Positions 1-8,025 of a DNA stretch of 37,558 nucleotides are shown here, one piece after another; the first letter of the stretch is position 1; the number at the start of each line of letters is the position of its first letter. This stretch comes from Fidelibacterota bacterium (GTDB lineage Bacteria; Fidelibacterota; UBA8477; JABMPR01). The notes beneath the pieces were generated by a model, which searched no databases, was not told the origin of the DNA, and was given only the letters and a program-made list of their open reading frames with translations. The position numbers and the translations under genes were made by a program. The stretch spans positions 1 to 37,558 of the forward strand of contig JABMOT010000118.1 of the NCBI GenBank assembly GCA_013202385.1, given 5' to 3'.

Positions 1-78
1 GAATTAGAACGGCTTCTGGATGTGTTCCCTGACAGTTCCTATCGGGAAAAAGTAAAACAAATCCTCGCCTCAAGATAA
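1..78 (+). CDS. C-terminal fragment of an unidentified protein
   Basis: The window opens inside a reading frame on the plus strand that runs 25 codons to a TAA at 76-78. The visible tail reads ELERLLDVFPDSSYREKVKQ and ends ILASR. A leucine-rich amphipathic helix followed by 'FPDSSYREKVKQIL' resembles the last helix pair of tetratricopeptide or BamD-like lipoproteins, where a stretch such as 'YPxSxYxxxA' recurs, but the fragment is too short to assign. It lies 24 bases upstream of the next gene on the same strand, so it may be the preceding gene of the same operon. Confidence 0.55.
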   Translation, partial: ELERLLDVFPDSSYREKVKQILASR

Positions 79-102
79 TAGGTTATAGAAAAAAAGAAAA
101 AT

Positions 103-936
103 ATGTCCACAAAAATTTATTTTCTGTCCTCAGAAGTGGCTCCCTTTTCTGAGGCAACTGATCTTGCAAAAATATCTAATAAGGTTCCAACCCATTTCCA
201 GGAGAAAAAGCAAGATTTACGCATTTTTACACCTCGCTATGGCTTCGTAAGCGAACGCAAATTCGTTGTCCGAGAGGTCATTCGACTTAAGGAAATTGAA
301 GTAGAATTCAAAGGTGAAAGCAACCCAGGCGCTGCAAAATCGGCCTTTGTACCTTCAACCCGAGTGCAGGTCTATTTCATGGAGTATCAACCTTACTTTG
401 GTGGAAAAAACAAAACACTCTACAAAGTAGCGGATGGTCGCTTTAACCAACGAAACGCAGAAAAATATTTTTACTTCTCAAAGATTGCCATTGAAAATCT
501 TACCTATCTTTATTGGCAACCAGATTATGTCCTGTGCAACGATTGGACCACAGCCATGGTACCAATTCTCTTTAAAACCGTTTATGCCGAGGAAGAATTT
601 TTCACTGACATGAAAACAGTTTTGAACCTGGTAAATATTGAAGAGATGGGTAAAGTTGGGAAAAAACAATATGAAATGGCAGGTCTGTCTCCAGAAGATT
701 ATGCCGGCTATGAAGATGATCTATTAGGACTTGCTATAAAGCATGCCGATGAAATTATTAGTATTTCCATTAATGGAAAAAGTAATCAAACTGATATAGA
801 GAAACATAAGAATATCCAAAAAGCATTGAAAGCCTCTGGAAAAATAGTGAAATACTTCACTATATCCGATGAAAATGATGAAGAATGGCAACAGCTCAAC
901 ATGGATTTGGAAACATTCTTCGGAGTTGAGAATTAA
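103..936 (+). CDS. Half-length, probably inactive glycogen/starch synthase-like protein (GT5 N-terminal domain only)
   Basis: This 277-residue protein matches only the N-terminal Rossmann half of family GT5 glycogen synthases. Recognisable parts are the opening 'FLSSEVAPFSEA' (residues about 7-18), 'RIFTPRYG' (about 40-47) and 'CNDWTTAMVP' (about 144-153), which align with 'AAEVAPYSKAGGL', 'VFTPLYG' and 'CNDHHTGLLP' of the full-length GlgA encoded at 31171-32586. The ADP-glucose-binding K-x-G-G-L loop has become S-E-A-T-D-L, the active-site region 'TIHN' is 'NLVN', and the whole C-terminal nucleotide-sugar domain is absent, so glycogen synthesis is unlikely. The reading frame is intact, and no C-terminal half follows in any frame, so this is a stable short form rather than a fresh truncation. 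From memory, similar roughly 270-residue proteins occur in Bacteroidota near pantothenate genes and a DUF4270 lipoprotein; the next gene here is also a lipoprotein. A regulatory or binding role is inference. Confidence 0.75.
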   Translation: MSTKIYFLSSEVAPFSEATDLAKISNKVPTHFQEKKQDLRIFTPRYGFVSERKFVVREVIRLKEIEVEFKGESNPGAAKSAFVPSTRVQVYFMEYQPYFGGKNKTLYKVADGRFNQRNAEKYFYFSKIAIENLTYLYWQPDYVLCNDWTTAMVPILFKTVYAEEEFFTDMKTVLNLVNIEEMGKVGKKQYEMAGLSPEDYAGYEDDLLGLAIKHADEIISISINGKSNQTDIEKHKNIQKALKASGKIVKYFTISDENDEEWQQLNMDLETFFGVEN

Positions 937-956
937 AACTCTGAATAATGACAGTG

Positions 957-1004
957 TTGACTCTAAACCATCCGAGTCAAGTGTTTGAACACTTGACTCT
1001 TTTT
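957..1004 (+). terminator. Intrinsic terminator with overlapping alternative hairpin (attenuator-like)
   Basis: A near-perfect hairpin spans 974-999: arm 974-985 (GAGTCAAGTGTT) pairs with 988-999 (AACACTTGACTC) and runs straight into five T at 1000-1004, the form of an intrinsic terminator. The bases at 957-963 (TTGACTC) repeat the 3' end of the second arm, so they can pair instead with 974-980 (GAGTCAA) across a 10-base loop and break the terminator. The T tract ends 13 bases before the next start codon, leaving no room for a promoter between them, so read-through appears to be required for expression of the lipoprotein gene downstream. The hairpins are read directly from the sequence; conditional control is inference. 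Confidence 0.75.
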
Positions 1005-1016
1005 ACAAAGGGGCTT

Positions 1017-2135
1017 ATGAAACTTCCAAAATATTTTGCAATTGTTGCTCTCATGCTTGGGTTTTGGTCGTGCGATGAGCCAGTTGCCTATGAAAATTCA
1101 ACCTTTATCTATAACCCATTCTCATTACAACAAGATACGTTGAACAACATTGAATCAATCGAATTCGGCGCTGCCAATATCGATTGGGGATCAAATTTTC
1201 GCGCCTGGGTGGGTGAAACGCAAAACTACAAAGCTGGAATCTCAATAGATTTTTTGTTTGCAGATACTTCACTGGATATTGCAAGTGTTGATAGTATCCA
1301 ATTTCGGTTACGACACCAACAATCATTCCCGGAAAATGGCAATGATACTTTGACCACTGACTATTTGAGTTATGGATTTTATGAAACTACTGGCCAGCTC
1401 ATCAGTATCGAAAATGCAAGCTATGGTATTTATCTGGGTTCGGATACAGGCAATGTAAGTGGTCGTGATAATTATTGGAATTATACCCTTCCTTCTGACA
1501 TCATTGTTCCAGGCGATTCCACGGTCTCGCTTGGAATATTCCCTGAAAGCGCTGATGTGCTATCTGCTATTTATGGAGGGGGGTCCTCATCAAGACCACT
1601 TTTGCTATTTTTCTTTCACGAAGCTGACACGGCCGGTGGAGACAGTGCAACATATGTATCTTTTCTAGCCGATAGCCTATACATGCATCTGACAGAGCAA
1701 GCAGGCATGTTTGACAGAACCCAATACCATTACATTACACAGCTCTCCAAAGATTCATTAATATTTAATATTAATCTGGCTTCCATTATCAGCGATGGTG
1801 ACACAATTCAGCATGTAATCTCATCCAGTTTACTGCCATTTATAGATCATGCTAAATCATCGATGTACAAGCCAGACTCGGTGCTGAAATTTGCCATGCG
1901 TTTGACAGAACCTTTATCAAATCGAACTGTTGACCTAGAGCTCGCTGCAGACTTTTCATATAAGTTTAATGAAATCAAGTATCTTATTCAATCCGCCATT
2001 GATGATCACCAGAATCAAATTGAACTGATACTCAGACCTAATCATGTTGGTTACGATCCTGGATTTATAGCAATTTCAAAGGATGCAACTCAATCTGCTC
2101 TTTTTGTAAGTAGCTCATTGGCGGTGCAACCATGA
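1017..2135 (+). CDS. Lipoprotein of unknown function (possibly DUF4270-like)
   Basis: The start at 1017 is chosen because AAAGGGG lies 3-9 bases upstream and because it gives a normal lipoprotein signal: MKLPK, a hydrophobic stretch, then WSC with Cys at residue 19 followed by Asp-Glu. An in-frame ATG at 948 would add 23 residues and place the terminator hairpin inside the gene. The mature protein is acidic, rich in Ser, Asp and beta-strand-like sequence, and has no motif I can name. Its position beside a short GlgA-like gene mirrors, from memory, Bacteroidota loci carrying DUF4270 lipoproteins, so that family is a candidate, but no diagnostic residue was seen. It overlaps the next gene by four bases (ATGA), suggesting coupled translation with the beta-barrel protein that follows. 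A surface or periplasmic role is likely; an outer-membrane partner of the next protein is inference. Confidence 0.7.
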   Translation: MKLPKYFAIVALMLGFWSCDEPVAYENSTFIYNPFSLQQDTLNNIESIEFGAANIDWGSNFRAWVGETQNYKAGISIDFLFADTSLDIASVDSIQFRLRHQQSFPENGNDTLTTDYLSYGFYETTGQLISIENASYGIYLGSDTGNVSGRDNYWNYTLPSDIIVPGDSTVSLGIFPESADVLSAIYGGGSSSRPLLLFFFHEADTAGGDSATYVSFLADSLYMHLTEQAGMFDRTQYHYITQLSKDSLIFNINLASIISDGDTIQHVISSSLLPFIDHAKSSMYKPDSVLKFAMRLTEPLSNRTVDLELAADFSYKFNEIKYLIQSAIDDHQNQIELILRPNHVGYDPGFIAISKDATQSALFVSSSLAVQP

Positions 2136-3310
2136 AAAAACTGATTTGTATCTTTATATTCCTGAGTGTTACTCTCATGGGGCAGTCAGCCTATTATCGT
2201 TTAGGATATGGAGACCTATTTCCAGCAACGGACCCTTTGGGAAATAGCTTAGGTAGCGGAGTTGTAGCATTACAAGATTCTGCACGAATAACGCTCCATA
2301 ACCCGGCTGCGTTGCAGGGAATAAATCTGGTTCATTTTGGCGTCGGACTGGGATCAGAATTTCGATCAACGGACGCCGCTTTAACAAATAATACACGGCT
2401 TGAACAATTCTTTCTCGCTTTTCCCGTGGGCAGCGATGTTGGCGTAAGTTTTGGTGCAAACGCCGTAGCAGATTTCGAAACACGATACCAATCTACCAAT
2501 GCTAGCACTTCGCTTGCAGAGAAAACCGATGGTGGTATCTGGGACTATAATCTGGGAATAGGATATGATCTCTCATCAACTCTGAAGCTGGGGTTGAAAT
2601 TTCACACCTACCAAGGATTGTTAAGACGAGAATATGCTTTGGTTGTCGATGATGCGACAGAGCTATATGTAATCAAAGGCAACATCTCTGGCAAAGCATT
2701 AGAGTTTGCCATGCTCACGAATTTTGGAGCCAAGGTATCTTTAGGGCTTACTGCCAATATACCGTATGATCGCCCAAATATGACAGGACAGGATAGTTTG
2801 GGTGGATCCACGGCCTTCACCGAGTTCGATGAAGAGCTAGCAGCCTGGCCAACGACCATTAATCTGGGTGTTGTCTACCATTACTCTAAATTCACAAATA
2901 TAATGGCTGGAATAGGTCAGGAAGTCTTTCCTGAAAACGGCTTTGATAATTCAAGAGTTTTTGCTTTGCCAGATGGATGGCATACTGTTCCAGTCGCATC
3001 CTTTCAGATTGCTGTACAACGAAAACCTCTTGATAGAACTTCCCGGAGCTTAAGCAAAAGAATCGGATTCCAATCTGGAGTCTCAATTAGAAATTATTAT
3101 CTTGTTCCCAGCAGTGATAATATGATGTTTGAATATGCTTTGCTCACTGGGCTTAATGTTGGGCTGAGAAACGGAAAAAGTATATTTGACATTTCAGGCG
3201 AACTTGGATCTAGAGGGGGAGAAGAAAGCCTACCTGAGGAACTATATGCTCGTGTCAAGTTAGGGATTCAAATCAATGACACCTGGTTTAGAAAAGTTAA
3301 AAGAAGATGA
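2132..3310 (+). CDS. Outer-membrane beta-barrel protein (PorV/FadL-like fold)
   Basis: The 392-residue product starts with a clear signal peptide (MKKLICIFIFLSVTLMGQS, cleavage probably near residue 18). It continues with 'DPLGNSLGSGVVALQDSARITLHNPAALQG', where the 'NPAAL' turn after a small-residue segment is typical of the first strands of PorV, PorQ and FadL-type barrels. The rest alternates polar and hydrophobic residues in short strands ('NLGIGYDLSSTLKLGLKFH', 'TTINLGVVYHYSKFTNIMAG'), as expected for a transmembrane barrel. The substrate is unknown. It lacks features that would make it the canonical PorV, which is encoded separately at 8048-9313. It starts inside the stop of the lipoprotein gene (ATGA), so the two are probably made together and may form one outer-membrane complex. 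Confidence 0.7.
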   Translation: MKKLICIFIFLSVTLMGQSAYYRLGYGDLFPATDPLGNSLGSGVVALQDSARITLHNPAALQGINLVHFGVGLGSEFRSTDAALTNNTRLEQFFLAFPVGSDVGVSFGANAVADFETRYQSTNASTSLAEKTDGGIWDYNLGIGYDLSSTLKLGLKFHTYQGLLRREYALVVDDATELYVIKGNISGKALEFAMLTNFGAKVSLGLTANIPYDRPNMTGQDSLGGSTAFTEFDEELAAWPTTINLGVVYHYSKFTNIMAGIGQEVFPENGFDNSRVFALPDGWHTVPVASFQIAVQRKPLDRTSRSLSKRIGFQSGVSIRNYYLVPSSDNMMFEYALLTGLNVGLRNGKSIFDISGELGSRGGEESLPEELYARVKLGIQINDTWFRKVKRR

Positions 3311-3320
3311 GGATTAACTC

Positions 3321-4595
3321 ATGAAGTTAAAAGCTGTTTCATTTATTGTAATGGGTATAATGTTGTTCACTATGGTAATATCCGCCTGCATGCCGCCTCA
3401 GGCAACGGCCGAAGAGTTAGCCGCAATGGAAAAAGCACGGAAAGATTCAGTTCGAAAGGCAAATGCACGTTATTGTATGAAACATTTAAGCTTTGCTACA
3501 GAATACTATAAAAATAAAGCCTATTTAGATGCCATTTTTAATTATAATAAATTGTTTGAATATGAGTGTGTGGATGAACAAATGGCTGAAAATGTCTATG
3601 TTTATATCGCCAATTCATATCGCGAACTTAACCGACTTGACACAGCCCTAATGTATTATAACGAAGGTCTGGCCATTATTCCTGACAACGAATATTTATG
3701 GGACAACAAAATATTTTTACTAAAAATGTTGGGTGATAATGAAGCTGTTCTGGGAACAAAGGTCGCAAAGTACGAACAATTTCCCGCTGATTCGGTATTA
3801 GCCTTAGAAATTACTGAAAATTATCTGGCGAAGGGAATGTATGACGAAGCCAGAGTTTTAGCTGAGAAACTTCAATTGACTGATCCTCAGAATAAAGATC
3901 TGGCGAATATTATTTACCTATGCGTTGAATCTACTGGTGGTGATGTCCTCGGCCTGCTAAAATCAAAATATGAAGAAAATCCATCTGATATCTCGAATGC
4001 GAAGTTATATGCAAACGAACTAAGCAATGCCGGTGAGACTGCCCTTGCCATAAGCATTTACGAAGGTATCCTAAAAGTCTCGCCTGAATTAACAGATGTC
4101 ATGAACTGGTTAGTTGACGCCTTTGGAAAAATTGGTGACACGAAAAAACTCATAAGTATTTTAAGGATGCTAAACACGGCTCAACCTGACGACATCAAAG
4201 TCTATTTCCAAATGACCGAAGCCCACATTTCTGATGGTCAGTTAAAATCAGCCATGACATGGGCTGGAAAAGCTTTAACTCTTGATAAAAACAACGGACA
4301 AGCCTTCGCAAATCGAGGTGCAGTTTACGAAGCTGCTGCAATCCAATGCACTGGCACTGTTCCCGATTTTGATGACAAACTCGTATTTATGATGGCTTAT
4401 GAAGATTACATAACTGCGAAAGACAATGGCTATTATAAAGTTAGCAACAAAATTGACTTTTTAAAGGAAGCTCGAATTCCACAAAGTGGCGACTGGTTTT
4501 TTAACAGGGATGATTATGTTAAAGCTGGAAAAGCTACACCAAAAAAAGAATGTTACGCCTGGCTGAACCGTAGTGTAACCGCACCAAAGAAGTAA
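3321..4595 (+). CDS. TPR-repeat lipoprotein
   Basis: A lipoprotein signal (hydrophobic segment ending VISAC, Cys at residue 23, then Met-Pro-Pro) is followed by a basic/acidic linker and tandem tetratricopeptide-like helix pairs from about residue 48 to 360. Examples are 'AYLDAIFNYNKLFEYE', 'ENVYVYIANSYRELNRLDTA', 'ALMYYNEGLAIIPDN' and 'AMTWAGKALTLDKNNGQAFA', each ending in the usual Asp/Pro turn. Such proteins scaffold envelope complexes; no enzyme motif is present. It begins 10 bases after the beta-barrel gene on the same strand, so lipoprotein, barrel and TPR lipoprotein form a likely operon with one envelope function. Its partner is unknown. The C-terminus (DWFFNRDDY and a Lys-rich end) is outside the repeats. 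Confidence 0.75.
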   Translation: MKLKAVSFIVMGIMLFTMVISACMPPQATAEELAAMEKARKDSVRKANARYCMKHLSFATEYYKNKAYLDAIFNYNKLFEYECVDEQMAENVYVYIANSYRELNRLDTALMYYNEGLAIIPDNEYLWDNKIFLLKMLGDNEAVLGTKVAKYEQFPADSVLALEITENYLAKGMYDEARVLAEKLQLTDPQNKDLANIIYLCVESTGGDVLGLLKSKYEENPSDISNAKLYANELSNAGETALAISIYEGILKVSPELTDVMNWLVDAFGKIGDTKKLISILRMLNTAQPDDIKVYFQMTEAHISDGQLKSAMTWAGKALTLDKNNGQAFANRGAVYEAAAIQCTGTVPDFDDKLVFMMAYEDYITAKDNGYYKVSNKIDFLKEARIPQSGDWFFNRDDYVKAGKATPKKECYAWLNRSVTAPKK

Positions 4596-4615
4596 AGCGA
4601 ATAGAGGACAGGTCA

Positions 4616-5068
4616 ATGAATATTTCGATTGGCTCTGATCACGCGGCACTCGAAGCAAAAACTGAGTTAATCACTTTTCTGGAGTCGAAGGGGCATGTAC
4701 TCACTGATGCCGGGACTCACGATCTGAAATCCAGTGATTATGCCGATTATGCCGCAATTGTATGCAAATCAGTCAAATTGGGCTCAGAAGAGCGAGGAAT
4801 CCTGATCTGCGGAACCGGTATCGGGATGTCTATTGCTGCGAATCGATATGCAGGTATTAGAGCTGCCTTATGTTGTACTGAGGAATTGGCAATCCTCAGC
4901 CGTCTGCACAATGACGCCAATATCATATGTTTTGGTGCCCGAACGCAAACCATAGCATCCATGAAATCGATCATTGTACCCTGGCTGGAAACCGAATACG
5001 AAGGTGGACGGCATGACCGGCGGCTAAAAAAAATTGAATCAAATTCTAGAGGTAATCATGCTGAATGA
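4616..5068 (+). CDS. rpiB: Ribose-5-phosphate isomerase B
   Basis: RpiB interconverts ribulose 5-phosphate and ribose 5-phosphate in the non-oxidative pentose phosphate pathway in the cytoplasm. The 150-residue protein has the family hallmarks: '[11 protein letters not shown]' at the N-terminus, the catalytic-cysteine loop '[13 protein letters not shown]' (about residues 65-77), and '[13 protein letters not shown]' (about 99-111). Length is normal for the family. An AGAGGACAGG Shine-Dalgarno region precedes the ATG. Its end overlaps the start of glyA by 11 bases, a pairing of rpiB and glyA that is widespread in bacteria. LacB-type isomerases are related, but no lactose genes are nearby. Confidence 0.93.
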   Translation: MNISIGSDHAALEAKTELITFLESKGHVLTDAGTHDLKSSDYADYAAIVCKSVKLGSEERGILICGTGIGMSIAANRYAGIRAALCCTEELAILSRLHNDANIICFGARTQTIASMKSIIVPWLETEYEGGRHDRRLKKIESNSRGNHAE

Positions 5069-6356
5069 TATCAAGACCACGGATCCGCAGATATATGCTG
5101 CCATCATGGCCGAGCGTGATCGCGAGAATGCAACGCTGGAGCTGATTGCTTCTGAAAATTTTGTAAGCAAATCTGTCCTTCAAGCTGCTGGCAGTGTCAT
5201 GACTAACAAATATGCAGAAGGATATCCTGGAAAACGATACTATGGAGGCTGTGAGGCCGTAGACACGGCTGAAAATTTAGCGCGTGATCGTGTTAAGGAA
5301 CTGTTTGGTGCTGACTATGCCAATGTTCAACCACACTCAGGTAGTCAGGCAAATATGGCTGTCTATTTTACTCTGGTAAAACCTGGAGATACAGTACTAG
5401 GCATGGATTTATCCCATGGTGGTCATTTAACGCATGGTTCACAGGTAAATTTTTCAGGAAAGCTGTATAATATTGTAGCCTATGGCGTGGATGCACAATC
5501 AGGTCGAATTGATTATGATATGGTCAGGGATCAGGCCAAAAAGTACAAACCCAAAATGATCATTGCAGGCGGTAGTGCCTATCCAAGACATTACGATTTT
5601 AAACTATTCAGGGAAATCGCCGATGAATTTGGTGCTTTTCTTATGGCTGATGTTGCCCATCCAGCAGGATTAATCGCGGCAGGTGAACATCCCAATCCAT
5701 TACCCTATTGTCATGTCGTGACCTCGACTACCCATAAAACCCTTCGCGGTCCCCGCGGTGGTCTCGTATTGATGGGTAAAGACTTCGAGAATACCTTTGG
5801 TCTTATAGCAGCAAAAAGCAGTCGCGTTAAAATGATGAGTGAACTCCTTGACAGCACAGTGATGCCCGGTATTCAGGGGGGACCCTTGATGCATGTAATC
5901 GCAGCCAAAGCTGTCGCCTTCGGTGAGGCTTTACAGCCCTCATTTAAGATTTATGCTAAACAGGTTATTTCAAATGCCAAGACCCTTGGATCTGGTTTGA
6001 AAGCCCATGGTTTTAAGCTGATCTCTGGTGGTACTGACAATCATCTGCTTCTCATAGATTTAACGGATATGAATATAAGTGGGAAAAAAGCAGAGCGTAC
6101 TCTGGAAGAAGCCGGGATGACGACAAATAAGAATATGGTACCATTTGACTCAAGAAGTCCTCTGATCACCAGTGGGATAAGAATTGGGACGGCTGCACTG
6201 ACTACCCGAGGTTTTAAAGAGGACGAAATGACACTCATTGCTGATTTTATTCATGAAGTCATTTCAAACCCTGACAGCGAACAGACGCTAACAAGTGTTC
6301 GTAATAAGGTAGCAGATCTGGTAAAGAAATTTCCTCTTTATCAGGATGTCGAGTAG
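5058..6356 (+). CDS. glyA: Serine hydroxymethyltransferase
   Basis: GlyA is a pyridoxal-phosphate enzyme that converts serine and tetrahydrofolate to glycine and 5,10-methylene-tetrahydrofolate, feeding one-carbon metabolism. Family motifs run through all 432 residues: 'LIASENFVS', '[15 protein letters not shown]', '[14 protein letters not shown]', '[10 protein letters not shown]', and the PLP-lysine loop '[14 protein letters not shown]'. After this loop there is an added segment ([20 protein letters not shown]) before 'VMPGIQGGP'; a comparable insertion is common in Bacteroidota-like GlyA. The start at 5058 is preferred over an in-frame TTG at 5034 because AGAGGT sits 5-10 bases upstream of 5058 and the TTG has no such site. 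Five bases separate its stop from nrdR. Confidence 0.95.
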   Translation: MLNDIKTTDPQIYAAIMAERDRENATLELIASENFVSKSVLQAAGSVMTNKYAEGYPGKRYYGGCEAVDTAENLARDRVKELFGADYANVQPHSGSQANMAVYFTLVKPGDTVLGMDLSHGGHLTHGSQVNFSGKLYNIVAYGVDAQSGRIDYDMVRDQAKKYKPKMIIAGGSAYPRHYDFKLFREIADEFGAFLMADVAHPAGLIAAGEHPNPLPYCHVVTSTTHKTLRGPRGGLVLMGKDFENTFGLIAAKSSRVKMMSELLDSTVMPGIQGGPLMHVIAAKAVAFGEALQPSFKIYAKQVISNAKTLGSGLKAHGFKLISGGTDNHLLLIDLTDMNISGKKAERTLEEAGMTTNKNMVPFDSRSPLITSGIRIGTAALTTRGFKEDEMTLIADFIHEVISNPDSEQTLTSVRNKVADLVKKFPLYQDVE

Positions 6357-6361
6357 GGATT

Positions 6362-6805
6362 ATGAATTGCCCCCAATGCCATCAGGGTGATACACGAGTC
6401 ATTGATTCCAGACATACCCAAGATGGTCGTGCCATCAGACGTAGGCGTGAGTGCGGCAGCTGTACCTATCGATTTACAACATATGAATACGTAGAAACTC
6501 AACCACTACTGGTTATTAAAAGTAATCAAAGACGCGAACCTTTCGATCGCGAAAAGATTCTAAAAAGTATTGCCATTGCCTGCAGTAAACGTCCCATCAA
6601 CAGCGCCCAGATGAATCAGACCGTTGACCAAATTATCCAGGATGTCAACACCTTTGGATCATCGGAAGTTCATGCAAAAGATGTGGGCGAATTGGTCATG
6701 AAACATCTCAAAGGTTTGGATGAGATTGCATATGTTCGCTTTGCCAGCGTCTATCGAAAATTTGAGGATGTTAAAGAATTTAGAGCTGAACTGGATGATA
6801 TTTAG
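6362..6805 (+). CDS. nrdR: Transcriptional repressor NrdR
   Basis: NrdR senses ATP and dATP and represses ribonucleotide reductase genes by binding paired NrdR boxes. The 147-residue protein has the N-terminal zinc ribbon with cysteines at residues 3, 6, 31 and 34 in the expected spacing (CPQC ... CGSC) plus the 'RRRREC' basic patch, followed by an ATP-cone domain from about residue 49 ('VIKSNQRREPFDREKI' to 'FASVYRKFEDVKEF'). Length and order match the family. It lies five bases after glyA, a common neighbourhood. No ribonucleotide reductase gene is in the window, and I saw no pair of NrdR boxes upstream. Confidence 0.95.
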   Translation: MNCPQCHQGDTRVIDSRHTQDGRAIRRRRECGSCTYRFTTYEYVETQPLLVIKSNQRREPFDREKILKSIAIACSKRPINSAQMNQTVDQIIQDVNTFGSSEVHAKDVGELVMKHLKGLDEIAYVRFASVYRKFEDVKEFRAELDDI

Positions 6806-6842
6806 TTTAGCTCCTTCAATCTGATTAAGATTACTATCCAGT

Positions 6843-7592
6843 ATGATCCAAATTAAAAATTTACATAAAGCCTTTAACGACCTTGTTGTTCTCAATGGTA
6901 TCAATATTGACATTGAAGATGGACGAAGTACTGTTATCCTGGGAAAAAGTGGCCAGGGGAAAAGTGTACTGTTGAAACTCATTACCCGGCTTCTGTATCC
7001 TGATTCAGGAAACATTTACATTGATGGGGAAGATCTAGGATTATTAACTGGCAAGTATTTGGATTCCTGCCGCCTTAAGTTTGGCATGTTATTTCAGTCT
7101 GCCGCTCTTTTTGACAGTTTAAATGTTTTTGACAATATTGGGATCGGGCTTAAAGCCCACAACCTGTTTTCGGAATCGGAAATAAATTCAATCACCTCAG
7201 AAAGTTTGGATAGAGTCGGATTATCTGAAGTCGGCGAGAAGTTCCCCGCACAACTAAGCGGCGGAATGCGAAAAAGAGTGGGTCTTGCCCGTGTGTTTGC
7301 AATGAAGCCTCAATACATTTTATATGATGAGCCCACGACCGGGCTCGACCCTGTAACCAGTGCTCAGATTGCAAAAATGATCAAGGAAATGCAGGAAGAT
7401 CTAAAAGTCACCAGCGTTATTGTAACTCATGATATACCTACAGGGTTCTTCCTTGCGGATCAAATTGTTTTACTCGATCAAGGGAACTTTTCCTTTAGCG
7501 GTAGCGTGAAAGACATGAGAAATTCGCCATTGGATTCGGTACAGGAATTTATCAGTGGCTATAAAGAGGAAGCAGATTTAAAGTATAGGTAA
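6843..7592 (+). CDS. mlaF: ABC transporter ATPase, MlaF/Mkl family
   Basis: This is the cytoplasmic ATP-hydrolysing subunit of an Mla-type (lipid or organic-solvent) ABC transporter. Seen: Walker A 'GKSGQGKS' (residues about 34-41), Q-loop 'MLFQSAALFDSL', ABC signature 'LSGGMRKRVGLAR' and Walker B 'YILYDEPTTGLDP'. The signature with MRKR, the Q-loop followed by 'AALFDSL' and the ending 'VQEFISGYKEE' are characteristic of MlaF rather than amino-acid or lipoprotein exporters. The usual partners, the permease MlaE and the substrate-binding MlaD, are not adjacent: upstream is nrdR and downstream is an unrelated small protein. They may be encoded elsewhere. It is separated from nrdR by 37 bases with no obvious promoter. 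Confidence 0.75.
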   Translation: MIQIKNLHKAFNDLVVLNGINIDIEDGRSTVILGKSGQGKSVLLKLITRLLYPDSGNIYIDGEDLGLLTGKYLDSCRLKFGMLFQSAALFDSLNVFDNIGIGLKAHNLFSESEINSITSESLDRVGLSEVGEKFPAQLSGGMRKRVGLARVFAMKPQYILYDEPTTGLDPVTSAQIAKMIKEMQEDLKVTSVIVTHDIPTGFFLADQIVLLDQGNFSFSGSVKDMRNSPLDSVQEFISGYKEEADLKYR

Positions 7593-7596
7593 ATAT

Positions 7597-7860
7597 TTGG
7601 TCAATTATTCCCTATTGTGTCCCATCACCAAGAAGGTATTAACCCTGGCAAGTGACAGCATGGTGAATGCGTTCAACGCTCGGCTCGAAATTGAAAAAGT
7701 TGAATTCCAAAGTGGTGATATAGTGAGAGAACCATTCCAGGGTATGCTCGTGGAAAAAACCATGAATATTGCTTATTCAATCAAAAGTGGAATTCCACAA
7801 CTAATCCCACTGTTATCTGTATCACTAGCAGGGCTAAATCGAGGAATATCCTTTGATTAG
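7597..7860 (+). CDS. Small Trm112/UPF0434-like protein
   Basis: The 87-residue product has the two ends of the Trm112/YcaR family: 'LLCPITKKVL' near the start and 'NIAYSIKSGIPQLIP' near the end, matching 'LVCPVTKxxL' and 'AYPIRDGIPxML' of the family. Members are small helper or zinc-ribbon-like proteins, some of which stabilise methyltransferases. About 25 residues separate the two motifs beyond the usual spacing ('FNARLEIEKVEFQSGDIVRE'), and the second Cys-Pro pair of zinc-binding members is absent. The start is a TTG at 7597, five bases after the mlaF stop, with AGGT 5-8 bases upstream; no ATG or GTG is available in a better position. Its target is unknown, and the family assignment rests on two short motifs. 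Confidence 0.55.
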   Translation: MVNYSLLCPITKKVLTLASDSMVNAFNARLEIEKVEFQSGDIVREPFQGMLVEKTMNIAYSIKSGIPQLIPLLSVSLAGLNRGISFD

Positions 7861-7887
7861 GGAAGTCTCGAATCCTATATTCGCCCG

Positions 7888-7914
7888 CTTTAAGAGAGGA
7901 GTACTTTAAGAGAG
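7888..7914 (+). repeat. Direct repeat CTTTAAGAGAG, two copies 16 bases apart
   Basis: CTTTAAGAGAG occurs at 7888-7898 and again at 7904-7914, separated by five bases, giving a 16-base period. Tandem half-sites at this spacing are typical of operators bound by response regulators or other tandem-binding activators. The location, 130-160 bases before porV and after the last gene of the upstream operon, fits control of porV. No binding protein can be named. Confidence 0.45.
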
Positions 7915-7993
7915 AAAACGTTACTGGGATTATTCTGAGAGTCCTGCAGCAAAAACAAATATGGAACTGGCGTTAATATTTTTTAAAGTTGAT

Positions 7994-8025
7994 ACCGAAT
8001 GTTATTTATATCATTCGGTTTTTTT
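7994..8025 (+). terminator. Intrinsic terminator or attenuator just before porV
   Basis: ACCGAATG at 7994-8001 pairs perfectly with CATTCGGT at 8012-8019, enclosing an A/T-only 10-base loop and followed by an unbroken T run 8019-8025. It would end transcription of the rpiB to Trm112-like unit. Since it lies only 22 bases before the porV start, with the Shine-Dalgarno site in between, a transcript for porV must read through it, so an attenuation role is possible. Confidence 0.75.

Noticed and set aside
103-936. Frameshifted full-length glycogen synthase (pseudogene)
   Set aside because: No C-terminal glycogen synthase half follows in any frame before the next gene, and the conserved loops themselves have changed, so this is a separate short form, not a broken gene.
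5034-5057. Earlier TTG start for glyA
   Set aside because: It lies deeper inside rpiB, lacks a ribosome-binding site and adds eight non-conserved residues; the ATG at 5058 has AGAGGT upstream.
6659-7015. 118-residue minus-strand reading frame across nrdR and mlaF
   Set aside because: It is antisense to two clear genes, has no recognisable motif and no start signal; it is a shadow of the codon pattern.
7920-7990. TPP-type riboswitch, suggested by CTGAGAGTCC and GGAACTGGCG
   Set aside because: The other conserved TPP bulges and helices are missing, and porV is not a thiamine gene.
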